Below are positions 53,123 to 64,000 of a DNA stretch of 64,000 nucleotides, in pieces. Under the pieces are notes generated by a model. That model saw only the letters and a list, made by a program, of their open reading frames with translations. It was not told the DNA's origin and did not search any database. The stretch spans positions 1 through 64,000 of the forward strand of contig CAUEEP010000938.1 of the NCBI GenBank assembly GCA_958450365.1, read 5' to 3'. The DNA is from Mesorhabditis belari (taxonomy: Eukaryota; Nematoda; Chromadorea; Rhabditida; Rhabditidae). The position numbers and the translations under genes are program-made. The number at the start of each line of letters is the position of its first letter. Within the stretch, counting starts at the first letter, position 1.

Positions 53123-54363
53123 TTATCCTTGATTTCTTCGCAAGCAAAAACGCCAATATTTCTCGCATCCGTCACGGTATCTTGGTTGAGAGAGAAAGAA
53201 AGCATTATTGCAGTAGTTCTCTGCGTACCCCCTGAAATAGTTAGATTTGTGACCTTGTGGACTTTGTGTGCATTTTTACTATACAAAATACCCAGATTAA
53301 AGGATTCGATATTCATGATTTTCTCTTACCGATAAGCAGCACACAGTCTGGCGACACTTGTTCCCTTTGATTTTCTTTGTGGTAGCACTGGTTTTCCGGG
53401 TAATGGAACATGACAATGATCCGAGTAGATTGGGCAGAATAAAACAGCCTAGACAAAATGCATTACTGACAGTTGTTTTATAGTGACAAGGATTTTCCAA
53501 AAAGCAGGTAGCCAATACATCAGAGCCAGGCTAGTTGGCCTCAGGACTAGCTGCCTATGGTGGCTTTTGGCTGACCCGGATCATGCCAGACCAGATATAC
53601 CGTGCTGGACTGGCCCAAATACTATCAGCCAAAAGTCTGCACTTGCTTCTGACAAATCTAGCTAATACCTTTTGTCCAAACCGGAAGGGATCCGGGCAAA
53701 TATAGAGATATCGATTCTTGAATTCCTTGCAAAAGCTCGTGAAGTTGATTCTCTTTTTCTTTTTCTTATTTGTAGCTGTTGGTGCCGCGATGGGAATAGG
53801 TTCATTTTCGGAGGATTCACTGAATTCTTTTAATAAGAAAAACACAGATACTAAAATAAACCCGGTCTTTTTTCTAAATATTCTATCTTCAGCGTCCGCA
53901 TCAGCCGCAGCTTCACCCAAAGGAGATAGCTCACTTTGAACACGAGAGTTTCTGGAAGTAAAATTTCATGTTGTAAAGCTAATAAGGCTCTGCCTTTTTA
54001 TTATAGCAATTTGGTAGTACTTGATAAACACATGTTTGATTTAGGTATGCAAAAAAACAAAGCAACAATTAAGTAATCTCACGTGAGTGCCGGTGATTCC
54101 CCCAGCCGAACACAAATATTCTCGAAAGCTTGACAAAAATCAGGTTCTCGTCTTTCGTGTTCACATTTTTCACTGTACTCCTGACGAAGCTCATGACAAG
54201 CCACCTGAAAAGTTTAAGGCTATTTTTTGCTGACAACTATTTGATTTTATTTTGGCTTTCTCAAGTTTTACCCACTCGGTCCTTTTCACTAGCCGATTCA
54301 GTCGCTCGTTCCGTTCGAACTACAATCTGTGTTGGTGAGTCATCGAGATTTGGCTCAACTTTT
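53123..54363 (-). CDS. Cysteine-rich protein, 5' end unresolved (hypothetical)
   Basis: Five exons agree in phase: 54276-54363, 54083-54204, 53669-53951, 53330-53448, 53123-53231. The first starts in mid-codon, so an upstream exon with the ATG is missing. Cysteines recur in evenly spaced pairs (VACHELRQEYSEKCEHERR, FCQAFENICVRL, FTSFCKEFKNRYLYICPDPF, VLFCPIYSDHC, ENYCNNAFFLS, GCEKYWRFC), giving the look of an extracellular disulphide-rich protein. A hydrophobic stretch (FILVSVFFLL) in the long exon could be a membrane segment or an unspotted intron. No family recognised. It converges on the Ly6-type gene. Confidence 0.6.
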
Positions 54364-55922
54364 CTAAAACCATTTGCTATTAACTTGGGGAAATGGTTTG
54401 GGTACTTGTTTATCTTTTCCCCGCAAAAACCAAATGATTTGCATTTTTGCGACCGCATTTGCATATCAAATTGCGAAAGAAAGATAAATAAGTACGCGGT
54501 AACGAACTTGTTTATCTTTTCTCTTCAAAAAACTAACATTACAAATGCAGAACGCAATCAAAATCAACTCGTTTTGCTCATTTGAATACTTTCACTGTTC
54601 CCAAAAATCTATCTTTTACACTTTTTATAAATATTGCCAACAAAATAGGGAAATTAGGTGGTACGTAAAATTTCATTGGCCGATCTGCGGGAAAAAATAA
54701 ACAAGTACCATGGTTTGTTCTCTATTGAGCTAATTATGAATGGCAATGAGTCATTTTAGGCATAAACTGGGCTTATCTCTTTTCAAAAGGCTTACAAAAG
54801 GACTTACGCACAAAAGGGGAGACTCGGATCTCGATCACATCCCATTCCAACGATATCGAAACATAGCGATATGGTATATACAGAATAAAATAAAATGAGC
54901 ACTCTCATTTGCAATCTGCAAATCACAGTATTATAAAAATAAAACAAAACCTAGAGTGAAAGTTCTGAACAGCAAAGAAAACAAATGATGCACAGAGAGT
55001 AATGCGCAAAAATCACGGAATATCTTTTGAAGGTTTGAGAGAAAATGTGAAAGCAACAAGAGAAACGGTTATTTCTGCGAGTCACATTGAAAATGGGAGT
55101 AACTTTGAATGCAAAAAGAAAAGTGATCGAGAAAATTCCCGTTTAGTTGGAAAGAGGAAAACAAAGAATAGGAAAAGGTTTTGGTGCGAACAACAAGTAT
55201 CGACTCTTATCGGCTTTCCGGGTATTTTCCGGGTCGTCACACTTTGAAGGCCTATAACTTTACCCAGAAATAATATTATTGTTAACTTTTTATATCATTG
55301 AAATGAGGACACTTCAGGCTTTCGAATGACACCAAATACGGTTTGATTGGATAATCCAGCCCAGGAAAATCAAAGCCAACTCTGAGCAAATACAGCCAAT
55401 CCAACTTGAGTGTGGTGTCGCCTGGTTTGCATGGGAATGAAAAATCTAATCAAAATGCATTTGGTGTCATTAGAAAGCATAAAATGTTTTCTATACAATG
55501 ATACAAAAAGTTAGCAATAATCTTATCTCTGAATAAAGTTATAGACCTTCAAAGCGTGATGACTCATTCAAAATATTCGGAAACCCGACAAGAGCCCAAG
55601 TATCTTCAAAATATATTAAATGTTAAAACTAATCGAGGGTTTAGGAAAGAACTAACATTGCCGAATAGCCAAGGAACAAGTCAGGATGATGTGTACCGAA
55701 ATGGAAAGTTATCGACAAATGTTTTCTTATAGACAGCCAGTGAAACCATTTCATGAGAAAATAGAGATCCAATCAATCATCCCTCCTTCATTTTCATTTC
55801 ACTTTCCCTTCACCCACAAGTTCTTCCACCAATGCTAACCTTGAGCATAATAGTTTCAGGGAAAACCTCTCTCTTATTATTATATAATGTTCATATTTTA
55901 AAATATGTGTTTCAAGTACGAT
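54364..55922. other. Intergenic region with a foldback element
   Basis: The missing 5' exon of the cysteine-rich gene should be in 54.4-55.2 kb but I could not place it. The region from 55222 to 55587 is the foldback element listed separately; the rest shows nothing. Confidence 0.5.
55222..55587. mobile_element. Foldback MITE with ~110-bp inverted arms
   Basis: The left arm (CACACTTTGAAGGCCTATAA ... GACACTTCAGGCTTTCGAATG) is the inverted counterpart of the right arm (CATTAGAAAGC ... TTATAGACCTTCAAAGCGTG). A second copy, disrupted by a nested insertion, is at 11175-11770. Confidence 0.8.
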
Positions 55923-57962
55923 TTATTGAATAGAATGTGGCCTCTTTGAGAGATAATCGGCCATTTTCGGATGATTCTTCAATTTGTCTCGGTGTTGACG
56001 GATCTAAGCAAGATTTTCATATTGAATATGTTATTTTATAATATTTTGCTATAATAAAGTTTTAAAACCTTTGGAAATTGATCAACAAGATCGGGTACCC
56101 AATTTTTGAAGATCAATACATGGTTGAAGAGGAGAAGATCGGCGAATGTCAAAGAGTCTCCTACCTGAAAATGATTTATACGATCATGAGTATTAATTGT
56201 TAGTGACTGGTGGATCTTTTGATCTAACAACATCGATAATCAGGCCTAGAGTGTGTTCCGCGCGATTAATACGTTTTCTAAAACGCGCCCGGAGAAAAAC
56301 TACCATAATCCCGTTGAGAAAACAGCTAGGGGGCTCAAAGTTGGGTTGTTGAATATTTTTGTCCTTCTGCTAAATTTTCTCCTTTTAGTATAAATTGAGT
56401 GGACGCTTCTGGGCGAATCTCTGACGATTCTCTCAAAAGCAACGCAATCCTGGCTATAGGCCTGCCGATAATTCACTCCAATGAGATCAATCAATTCGTT
56501 TAATATTAGGTTCGTGACTAGAGTGTGTTCCTTGTGATTAATGCACTTTCTAAGGCGCCCACTTCAAAAAGGTTACTCAAGTTATGTAAATTTGTCTTTT
56601 AAATGTCTTTAAATGTAAATTTAAACTTTTCATTCATCATTTGCAGGTGTTTTTTCTCACTATCAGTAGTGAGAAGTATTCGCATCTTTTCTAACATTCT
56701 TGCTAAATTTTCTTCGGATTTAGATTTAGATCCAAGAAAATCTGAAGGATAAACTTTTGCAATCAGTATAATGGCTTAGGTAAACCATTTATAATAAAAT
56801 AATCGCAGTTTAAATCGCAGATGTTTTTGGACCAGAAGCTAATTTAAAATGAAAGTCATTCAATTGAAAAGAAAGAGTAAAAGAATTGACGCATTAATTG
56901 AGAAAAATCTTGATTATTGACCTTTAATCGATTAAAAATTTGTTGATGCAAATTTATCTAATTAATTATTTAATCACGAGGAACACACTCTATTCGTGAC
57001 GAAGGAGTCGTTTGACATTTCTTCTCAACTTACAAGCCAGCCAGATTTCGTTTCATTCTCTTCTATGAATCGACTCATAATACCCATGAAAATGTCTCTT
57101 TCGGGCAAAAAGTTTGTTTTTAACAACTCATCCTAAAGTTTTTGTTCATTTGAGTTTTCTTTGGCAACTCACAAAATTCCCATCCCAATATTTGCAAGCA
57201 ACACCGTAGAAGGGACGCACTTTAGTGAAGTAATCCTAAATTGTGGTTTCAAAGAATTTTCTGCAAATTAACATGATGGAGATCAGCAAGCGAGTCAACA
57301 ATCGCCTTTTCCCAGTCATCTTTCCCGGCAAAACCTAAAAAAGAAAACATTTTTTTTATGTGAAAAGTTTTTAACACATTCGCGACGGCGGCATTTTGGG
57401 TGTACGTTTGCGTAGTCGTTACTGTTTTAATGATAATTTGGTGAAAATTTAAAGAAAAACTAAGCTATTATAGCTCATTCGATAGCCCTGAATCTCCTCT
57501 TGAAAACTAGTACAAAGTCGCCAAGAACTTTCCGCGAAATGAATAACAAAAGTCCTTAAAAATTTGAGTTGATACCAAAGCAGCCATTAGTACGGCCCAC
57601 TGGTGGGCCAGATCGTCGTGAATGTGTTAAAGATGACCGTATTTATTTGCCACATAGCGATTGATTGCATTTGATTGTGCTAAGAGTTTCCCGTCCACTT
57701 CGAGTACCGGAGATTGTCCAAAAATAAAGGGGTGAGCTGAAAAAAAGGGAAACTGAACTGAACAGTTACAACTCATTACTGTCAATTACTATCATTTTCT
57801 CTAAAATATCTCTAAACCAAGCTCCTCACCGTTTTTTATCAACGGCCAGTCTTTAAAAGCGAATCTTTGATCAGTGTATTCGACATCACTCAACATAAAC
57901 ATCATCCTAACCGGTTCAGCTCGTCCATAACAATCGAAATAATGCAAAATATAGTGCACCAT
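55923..57962 (-). CDS. Glutathione S-transferase, sigma-like nematode type
   Basis: Seven exons in frame (57830-57962, 57638-57736, 57273-57334, 57173-57235, 57034-57132, 56069-56164, 55923-56003) give 210 residues, the normal size for a cytosolic GST. The enzyme conjugates glutathione to electrophiles for detoxification. The thioredoxin-fold domain has the N-terminal tyrosine in ILHYFDCYGRAEPVR, a proline loop GQSPVLEVDG and the glutathione-binding AQSNAINRYVANKYG. The helical domain carries DSLTFADLLLFNHV and ends HRDKLKNHPKMADYLSKRP. The start is the first ATG of the domain. It begins 263 bp after the stop of the EXPERA gene on the same strand, so it may be the downstream gene of an operon. 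A piggyBac MITE lies 7 bp inside intron 2 and a hAT MITE fills intron 5. Confidence 0.95.
56519..56992. mobile_element. hAT-like MITE with perfect 8-bp target duplication
   Basis: 474 bp with inverted ends TAGAGTGTGTTCC and GGAACACACTCTA, flanked on both sides by TTCGTGAC (56511-56518 and 56993-57000). The next inner sequence GTGATTAAT is also inverted. It lies in intron 5 of the GST gene. A related left tip without its partner is at 56247. Confidence 0.9.
57371..57630. mobile_element. piggyBac-type TTAA MITE, complete
   Basis: 260 bp from TTAA to TTAA with inverted ends CACATTCGCGACG and CGTCGTGAATGTG, including the CCCACTGGTGGGCC palindrome at the right tip. It is the best-preserved copy in the window. 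The right TTAA is 7 bp from the splice donor of GST exon 2. Confidence 0.92.
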
Positions 57963-58225
57963 TTTGGACAAAGATTTGAAAATGTTTATCTTTGAAATAA
58001 ATACGACAAAAATATATAGATGATTATAACCCAACGTGATATGTGAAATTCTTGGAGAAAACGAACGAAAAGGGTGAGAAAGCAAAAGGCAAACTACAAA
58101 AAACAAATAAAGAAAACAAAAAGAAGACAAGAAAACCCGAGGAAAGTTTCAAATTTATTAACAGTAAAGATTTCATTTTTCAAAAGTGCATAAGTTTGAG
58201 TTTGTTTTGTGAGTGATCAAAAGAG

Positions 58226-60477
58226 TTAAGCCAAATCTTTTGTTGAGACGAACTCGTACTCGTGGCGCGCCAAACGATTCCACAAAACGATCATCACCGC
58301 CAATGGAATTGCACACCTAAGCATGAGTACTTTGATCAACGTAAATTTTCGCTATCTGGCACACACTTTTGAATCAACCGCTGTACAATGTTATCTTTCT
58401 TATTTACACTCACCAAAGTCCATCAGCCACCCAGAAGACGACAAATTGAACGATCCAATTCGAATTTGGATTCAAATAGGGTCGAGTACCTAAAAATCTT
58501 GCAAAGTCTCAATTTATAGAATGACGAGCGAACCATCAGGTTGTCGAATATACATCACCATGTACCAGAAAGTTTTCCAGAAAACGAAAGCCGATGTGGT
58601 GAAAGTGAGGAGAACGGCGTGACGAGATTCACGACGAACCTGGGGAAAATTGGGAATGCTGAATGGTTGATTTTATTTTATCGTAGGACTTGATCTTCAG
58701 GTACTGATGCTAAACACATTCACGACGATACGGCCCACCAGTGGGCCGTACTAATGACTACTTTGGTATCAACTCAAGTTTTTAAGGACTTTTGTTATTC
58801 ATTTCACGGAAAGTTCTTGCTAACTTTGTACTAGTTTTCAAGAGGAGATCCAGGGCTATCGGATGAGCTATAATAGTTTAGTTTATCTTTGAATTTTCAC
58901 CAAATTATCCGATTCGCACTTTTAGGTATACCGGACCGTAAAAGTTTCAGTTTACCTGCGATAATTTTATGTTTAATTTCGTCAACTTAAATTTAAGGTT
59001 TTAAAAGATTTACAAATTACTAGAGCTCACTACAATGGGTAAGCCCATCTTTTGAGTGAATCGTTTTTTCCTCACCAAAATGAGAGCCGCCAAATTCATA
59101 ATAATCTCAACAATCATGACTCTTCCTGTGGCCATCGTCACCAAATCGTCCCATTCTGCGTACCGAATGTCAACATCGGCATAAATGTTCCCTGAAATAA
59201 AATTTATAAAACATCTCACTAACTCATCTACTATATATAAAAGGGATGTCCGTCTGTACGCGTCCGTCCGTCTGTACGCGCGCGTTCTTGGCTTCCCATG
59301 GGCCGATTTACATGATTTTTAGTTTGTTAGGCTTAGAATTCTAATAGGTTGATGCATAAGTCTTTTCGTTTTTTTCGTACTTCTGTTAAAAAGTAACAAA
59401 TTCACCAATTAATCTATAGTTTGCTCTATAAAAAAAGTGTTTTTTTGTTCAATTTGCATCTTTTTAAATGAATTTCGGTTCACTTTGAAGCAAATTCGAG
59501 AGTGAAAAACGCCTTTTTCGTAAAAATCTATACAAAACTCTACGGAAAAATTGGCTGAATGAATTTCTCTGAAATCTTGGCGAAATATCAAACTTTTTTT
59601 CTCTATCTTTTATCTATTGACACGAAGATAGGTTTTCTTTAGCTAAGGTGTCTAAACCGCATCATCGAGTTAGCCCTTTTTGACTACCCGACTTCATACT
59701 CTCAAGAAAATCCAGGCATTAAATATTTTTAAACCCGTTTTAATGTTATTTTGCAGAAAAATAATTGCTTTTTCTAATGAAATCAACCGTAGTTTAATTG
59801 GTGCATTTGTTGGCTTGAAACGGCAGACGAAAAGGAACAAAAAGACTCATGCATCAACCTAATATGTAGTTATGCATCTAATATTTCGCTTTTTAAAAAG
59901 CAAAAAGTCACAACACAGCTGGGAGTCGAACATGGGTCGTGTGGGCGTGGTCAAGCACGCTACTTACAGCGCCAAAGTTGAAAAGGTGAAAATAGCATTT
60001 ACATACGAAAATTAGCAATCGAGTTATTTTTACAATTGCTTTTTGTTTGTTTAGTTTGCTTGGTGCGTCTCCTTCTCGGAGACGCTTTCCAAAATTTTTT
60101 GAAACAATTTCAGAAGGTCTCGCGGTTAATGCTAACCTCAACGTGTAGAGTTTTTCAACGGAAACTCTACGATATATAAAAGAGCAGTGTCTGTCCGTCC
60201 GTCTGTATGGGCGATAGCTAAATATCACTTACATGGCTCGAAAATTGTCTCAAGAAATCCGCCTCGATTTGTGTGCGGTCGAAACATCGTGTATACTATG
60301 TCGATCGTGCAAAGAATCTGAAAATGGGTTGGCAAAAGAATTTAACAAAGCTTAGTTTAGAATGGCAGTGTTTATCAAAGAAAACCTAGACATAATAGTG
60401 TTTTTTTTAAAACGAACCGAAGAAACGGCAAGCCACCATTCAACCCAAGCTGGGAGTAGACGGCCCCCGGCTCTCAT
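58226..60477 (-). CDS. EXPERA-domain membrane protein, EBP-like
   Basis: Six exons in frame (60418-60477, 60233-60317, 59076-59191, 58534-58639, 58414-58489, 58226-58316) give 177 residues with about four membrane segments. The pattern PWNIYADVDIRYA early, an acidic residue in VMIVEIIMNLAALIL, NPNSNW near the C-terminal third, and W-x3-P in DGLWCAIPLAVMIVLW fits the EXPERA family (emopamil-binding protein and EBP-like). Known members act at the ER on sterols or are ligand-binding; whether this one is a sterol isomerase cannot be told. Start MRAGGRLLPAWVEWW has a TTTAG acceptor 12 nt upstream. Intron 2 is over 900 bp and filled by nested repeats; intron 3 has a piggyBac MITE. Confidence 0.82.
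58708..58915. mobile_element. piggyBac-type MITE, truncated, in EXPERA intron 3
   Basis: Starts CTAAACACATTCACGAC, includes the CCACCAGTGGGCC palindrome and the shared interior, and lacks its second terminus. Confidence 0.8.
59222..59990. mobile_element. SINE-like element interrupted by a mariner-type MITE
   Basis: The SINE head (CTATATATAAAAGGGATGTC and CGTCCGTCTG tracts) is at 59222-59344 and its tRNA-like part, on the minus strand with B box GTTCGACTCCC, is at 59910-59985. Between them lies the MITE at 59345-59861. All of it is within intron 2 of the EXPERA gene. Another SINE head occurs at 60165-60230. Confidence 0.65.
59345..59861. mobile_element. Mariner-type MITE with variant termini
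   Basis: Same body as the copy at 1128-1646 but the outermost ~14 bp read GGTTGATGCATAAGTC (inverted at the other end: CATGCATCAACC) instead of GGCTGTCCAGAAAGTC. Flanked by TA. Confidence 0.85.
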
Positions 60478-61627
60478 CGTTCAATAGCTAAACTTAACTA
60501 TGTCTGAGATCTGAAATCACAAATTGTAAAATAATCGCAAAAATTCAAAAAGAATCGTGGAAGAATCAAGCAAAGAACATGGAAAACGGAAAATACACAA
60601 GAAAAGAACGAAAGAAACAGACTGTCCTCCTTTTCCTTTCTTTTTCTCAACAAGAGAACCCCAAAAGGTGACCTAAATCCCGCATGTTTTAAACGTCAAG
60701 AAACATCGACACATGAAAAAAAGCTTTGTAAAACATTAAAATATAGTAATCCCTAAAATAAAAATTCGCGATTTCAGATGGGTATAACCGAATTTTCCTG
60801 AAAAATTCAAGTAGATCAAAAAAACAGTTCTGTGTTTTCAATTTCTGCTCAAAAGAGACTGTAGCAACAAGAGCACAAGGCAAAATCCCAAATCTCTGTG
60901 AAAAGCTCAATGGTTTAGATGCTCCAAAGTTTGTAATATTCGATATTTGCTGTAGATGAGTGCATGTGTCGGAAATGGTGGAGATCTGGTTGTGATTGAA
61001 AAGGAGAAAAAGGAACAAAAAGAAAGAGAAGACAGTCTCAGTCGGTCATTTCCTTCTTTTCTTTCATTTTCTCTTTTCCTCTTGGGTAAATATTAGGGAG
61101 AAAAGAGGAAAGATTTCCGGAGAGTGAATGGAAATGAGTGGAAGAAGTTGAGTGGACTCTTCTCTTCTTTTCTCTTCTTTTCTCTCATTCACTCTTTTTT
61201 CTCGTGTCGATACAAGACGATGAATAGGTCGAATTCGACACACCTCCTCTTCATCTCGATGATCTGTGAAAGTGAACGGCAAACTTTTCGTTTTCACAGC
61301 GGAATCTCGATTTTGGAGCTTGCCAGACGTTACCAAAGAAAACAACCAGGTTTAAATGTGTGATATTAAAAAAACAAGTTTTGATTGCAATTCAGAAGTA
61401 ACTTTGATTTTCACACATTCTCGACGGCGCCGTTGTAGTTGTTAACTGTTTTATTGATAATTTGGTGAAAATTATCAGTAAAACAAAAACGAAAGAAGTG
61501 AAGCGAAAGATCCACTGGTGGGCTGTATCGTCATGAATGTATTAAAAACATCTTTTACACTTTTGAATTTACCTGATAGATAACTTTTATTGCATGAAAG
61601 ATTCTGACAAATCAAAGACTAATTCGC
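60478..61627. other. Intergenic region
   Basis: Between the ionotropic receptor and the EXPERA gene. Holds a GA/CT-rich stretch (61.0-61.3 kb) and a degraded piggyBac-type MITE at 61410-61549 (CACATTCTCGACGG ... CCACTGGTGGGC ... CGTCATGAATGT). No gene found. Confidence 0.55.
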
Positions 61628-64000
61628 TCAGGTGATGCTTCTCCAAGCACGAGATCTCATAAATTTCATCGGATTACTATAAAAAAGAGACCAATTTTCG
61701 GTGGTCAGCCAATATTCTCTAGAAACATTCAATGATTGAAAATAACTGAAAATCGATGCAATTTTTCTATGCAATCTTTGGAAATTGATTTCTAAGAGGA
61801 GGACGAGAAATGAAAAGAAAGAAAAACCGAGAAGAACATAGAAAATGACAGAGAGTTGACGGAGGGTGAATGCTGTTTTTGTTGGTACCTGTAATTTTTC
61901 ATGTTTTCCTCTAGAATTATACTGAGGAACGAGTAGAGAATTTACTATTAAAATTTGTATTGCTTTTAAAATTTGAAGTGGTTTTAAAGCTTTTAACTCT
62001 TAATGAAGAAGTTACCTGTTGGAGGGAAACCTGGGGATATGTGGGATCATAGTGACGATCGACAGTCTGAAATAGACAGTCTAACTCTCGAATAATGCAT
62101 TTCCGAATTCATTTCACGAACCTCTAAAGCCCCTTGTAGAGCAACGACCGCTTTATCGATCTTCTTCAAAATTTTCCACGGAATTCTCTTGTTCATAATG
62201 AAACTAGCCGGGAAGATCTATAATGTAAACTATTCAGTTAACTCGTTCAAAACCTACATTCTGATTTCGGATCACCCAAACATGTGAATCGTACTTCTGA
62301 TCGGATAAAATACTGTAATCAGAGGTAATTCGCTGGCCGGGCAACCACGCGAACGCGACAAGGGGATGGGAAAACTGAAGACTTATTTAAAGTTATAGAG
62401 CAAAATATTGGTAAATAAACTTTTTTGATAAACTGCTCATTTGCCAATTGTTGATATGGGCCAATGATTGGTGGGAATTTGGTGAAGATCTCTTGGAAAA
62501 TCGCTTCACAATGATCGAAATATTCGAACGGACAAACGGGGAGTGAAGTGGAAGTGGAAGTCAGCAGATGGTATTCGCCGTTTCTGGAAAATTCACTACG
62601 ACAGAAACCCAAGTTGAAGATATGTACCCAGCATAGGTCATCTTTCTTAAACCAATTTTCTGTATGAATTCGGTCTTGTAAATCTCATAAATTTACTCAA
62701 AAAATACTGTAATTACTAATAAGAAAATAGGGTTTAAACGTCTACCTCAACACCTCCAAGAATCCGCGAAAATCGGTGAATGGAAGTTGAATGTTGTCAG
62801 AGAAAATCAAGATTTTCCTCAAATTTGACCCATAATAATCGACAAAGATTCGCAGAAAGATCATTATCCAAAAAACGGTGAAAAACTGGTTGGAGAAACT
62901 GAAAGGAAAGTGACTCATTCACTTACACGAACAGAATAATATCGAGAATGATATCCAGTATTTGTTGATCCATAAGTATTCTCGGTGATTGTCCATAGAA
63001 CTGTGTAAGTGGCGTTGATGAAAGTGCTGATAAAAAGATTTGTGATTATTCTTTGCATCGTACCTTGTTTTTGACTCAATTCTTCCAAATTCGAAACAAC
63101 GAAAAAGAATATAAAGAAAGTTGATGAGGAGAAAAGTTCCCAACAAAGCTAGCCAAACCTGAAAAGCTTGCTTTTGTGGTTATTTAAGTGTTGCAACCTG
63201 TAAAGTGAAAGGTCGAAATAAAAAACTATCGAGAAAAACGGGCAATGAGTCGTCACGAATCATGAAGACCTGAAAAATCAATGCGATGTTATTTGCAACT
63301 ATATAATCTGAATCTTCAATACTACCAGAATTTACCAGAAACAGTCGACAGGTGGTTGAAAAGTTTTTATCGGCATAGAGGATAGCGTTTTCAAATCGAG
63401 ATTAGAAATGGTTAGAACAAGCAAACTTTAGTACCATAAAGAAACAAAAAGCTACCTCATATCACAAACATTTCAGCACAACAGGCTTTTGGGTGTGCTT
63501 AAATTTATCGCGCGTTGTAATGTTGGCAATGTCTGGTCGCAAGTGGGTTGTTGCATCTCGCTGTTGAAGATTTTTAGGGTAAGATTAAATTTAGAGTTTT
63601 ATGCATATCAGAAGAGGAATCACTTTCCTTTAAAATAAACCCTCAGAAAGCCATGTTGATTTTGAAATAGCTATTTCAAGACGTTTAAAAAGTTCTAGTC
63701 AAATGCAAAAGTCAACAGAGTGATCCGAGTTGACTCGAAAATAAGGCTCAAAAATGAGATAAGCCAAGATCCACTCAACAAAAAGCTTAACTAAGGGAAA
63801 ATAATAAAATTTTTAAAATCCAACGTTCTATCTATTTTCAATCTCAATTTGGAAGTTTTCGCCATGCCGACAGAGCTTTTCAGCTTTTCAGAACTTTCAG
63901 AGCTTTTCAGCTTTTCAAAACTTTCAAAGCTTTTCATTATTACCCACCTGAGTCACTTCGTATTGCGATGGAAAAGAGAAATGAAAGAATTTTCTCCTCT
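61628..64000 (-). CDS. Divergent ionotropic glutamate-receptor-like channel, C-terminal part
   Basis: Phase-matched exons: 63198-63269, 63064-63158, 62927-63026, 62746-62885, 62421-62595, 62258-62332, 62122-62217, 62016-62066, 61628-61888. They follow ionotropic receptor order: ligand-lobe end (VFMIRDDSLPVFLDSF), M1 (WLALLGTFLLINFLYILF), pore loop (TVLWTITENTYG), M3 (FFTVFWIMIFLRIF), the second ligand lobe (RNGEYHLLTS, YSILSDQKYDSHVWVI), and M4 (LSVIFYVLLGFSFFSFLVLL) with a short tail. The classical M3 signature of glutamate channels is not conserved, as in divergent worm IR-type proteins. Such proteins are plasma-membrane cation channels, often sensory. Coding-looking sequence continues at 63.3-64.0 kb (for example FHFSFPSQYEVTQ at the edge) but I could not join it in frame, and the N-terminus is beyond the window. 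Confidence 0.8.

Overview
The window is the left end of a nematode chromosome. It opens with about 519 bp of CCTAAG units, the C-rich strand of the nematode telomere repeat TTAGGC. The genes have short introns with TTTCAG acceptors and GTAAGT-like donors, and several have a spliced-leader-type acceptor a few bases before the start codon. The protein families (RAB-7, a nematode-style nuclear receptor, Ly6-type GPI proteins, a small ShKT-like protein, sigma-type GST) fit a rhabditid nematode; I cannot name the genus. All gene models were assembled by eye from splice signals, protein similarity and reading-frame agreement across introns.

Layout: 1-519 telomere; 520-1860 repeat only; 1861-3193 (+) small membrane protein with a six-cysteine tail; 3624-6167 (-) complete rab-7; 8445-17786 (-) large extracellular fibronectin-III protein related to receptor tyrosine phosphatase ectodomains but without a phosphatase; 17787-21653 mostly empty; 21654-26214 (-) nuclear hormone receptor, 5' end unresolved; 26215-34931 gene-poor, rich in repeats; 34932-36563 (-) apolipoprotein-L-like protein; 37330-40949 (-) ArfGAP2/3; 42369-43988 (-) 94-residue secreted cysteine-rich protein; 44-49 kb repeats with a broken piggyBac transposase and two orphan exons; 49761-51096 (+) Ly6-type GPI protein; 53123-54363 (-) cysteine-rich protein, 5' end unresolved; 55923-57962 (-) glutathione S-transferase; 58226-60477 (-) EBP-like EXPERA membrane protein; 61628-64000 (-) divergent ionotropic receptor running off the right edge.

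The genes do not form one system. RAB-7 and ArfGAP2/3 are housekeeping membrane-traffic proteins. The EXPERA and GST genes lie head to tail 263 bp apart, a spacing seen in nematode operons. The most notable layer is mobile DNA: nearly every long intron and intergenic gap holds short inverted-repeat elements. I can separate a mariner-type family (TA targets, two terminus types), a piggyBac-type family (TTAA ends, with a transposase relic), hAT-like elements (8-bp target duplications), a pogo-like element, tRNA-headed retroelements with a structured tail, and several foldback elements. Nested insertions are common and all of the placed insertions spare the exons.
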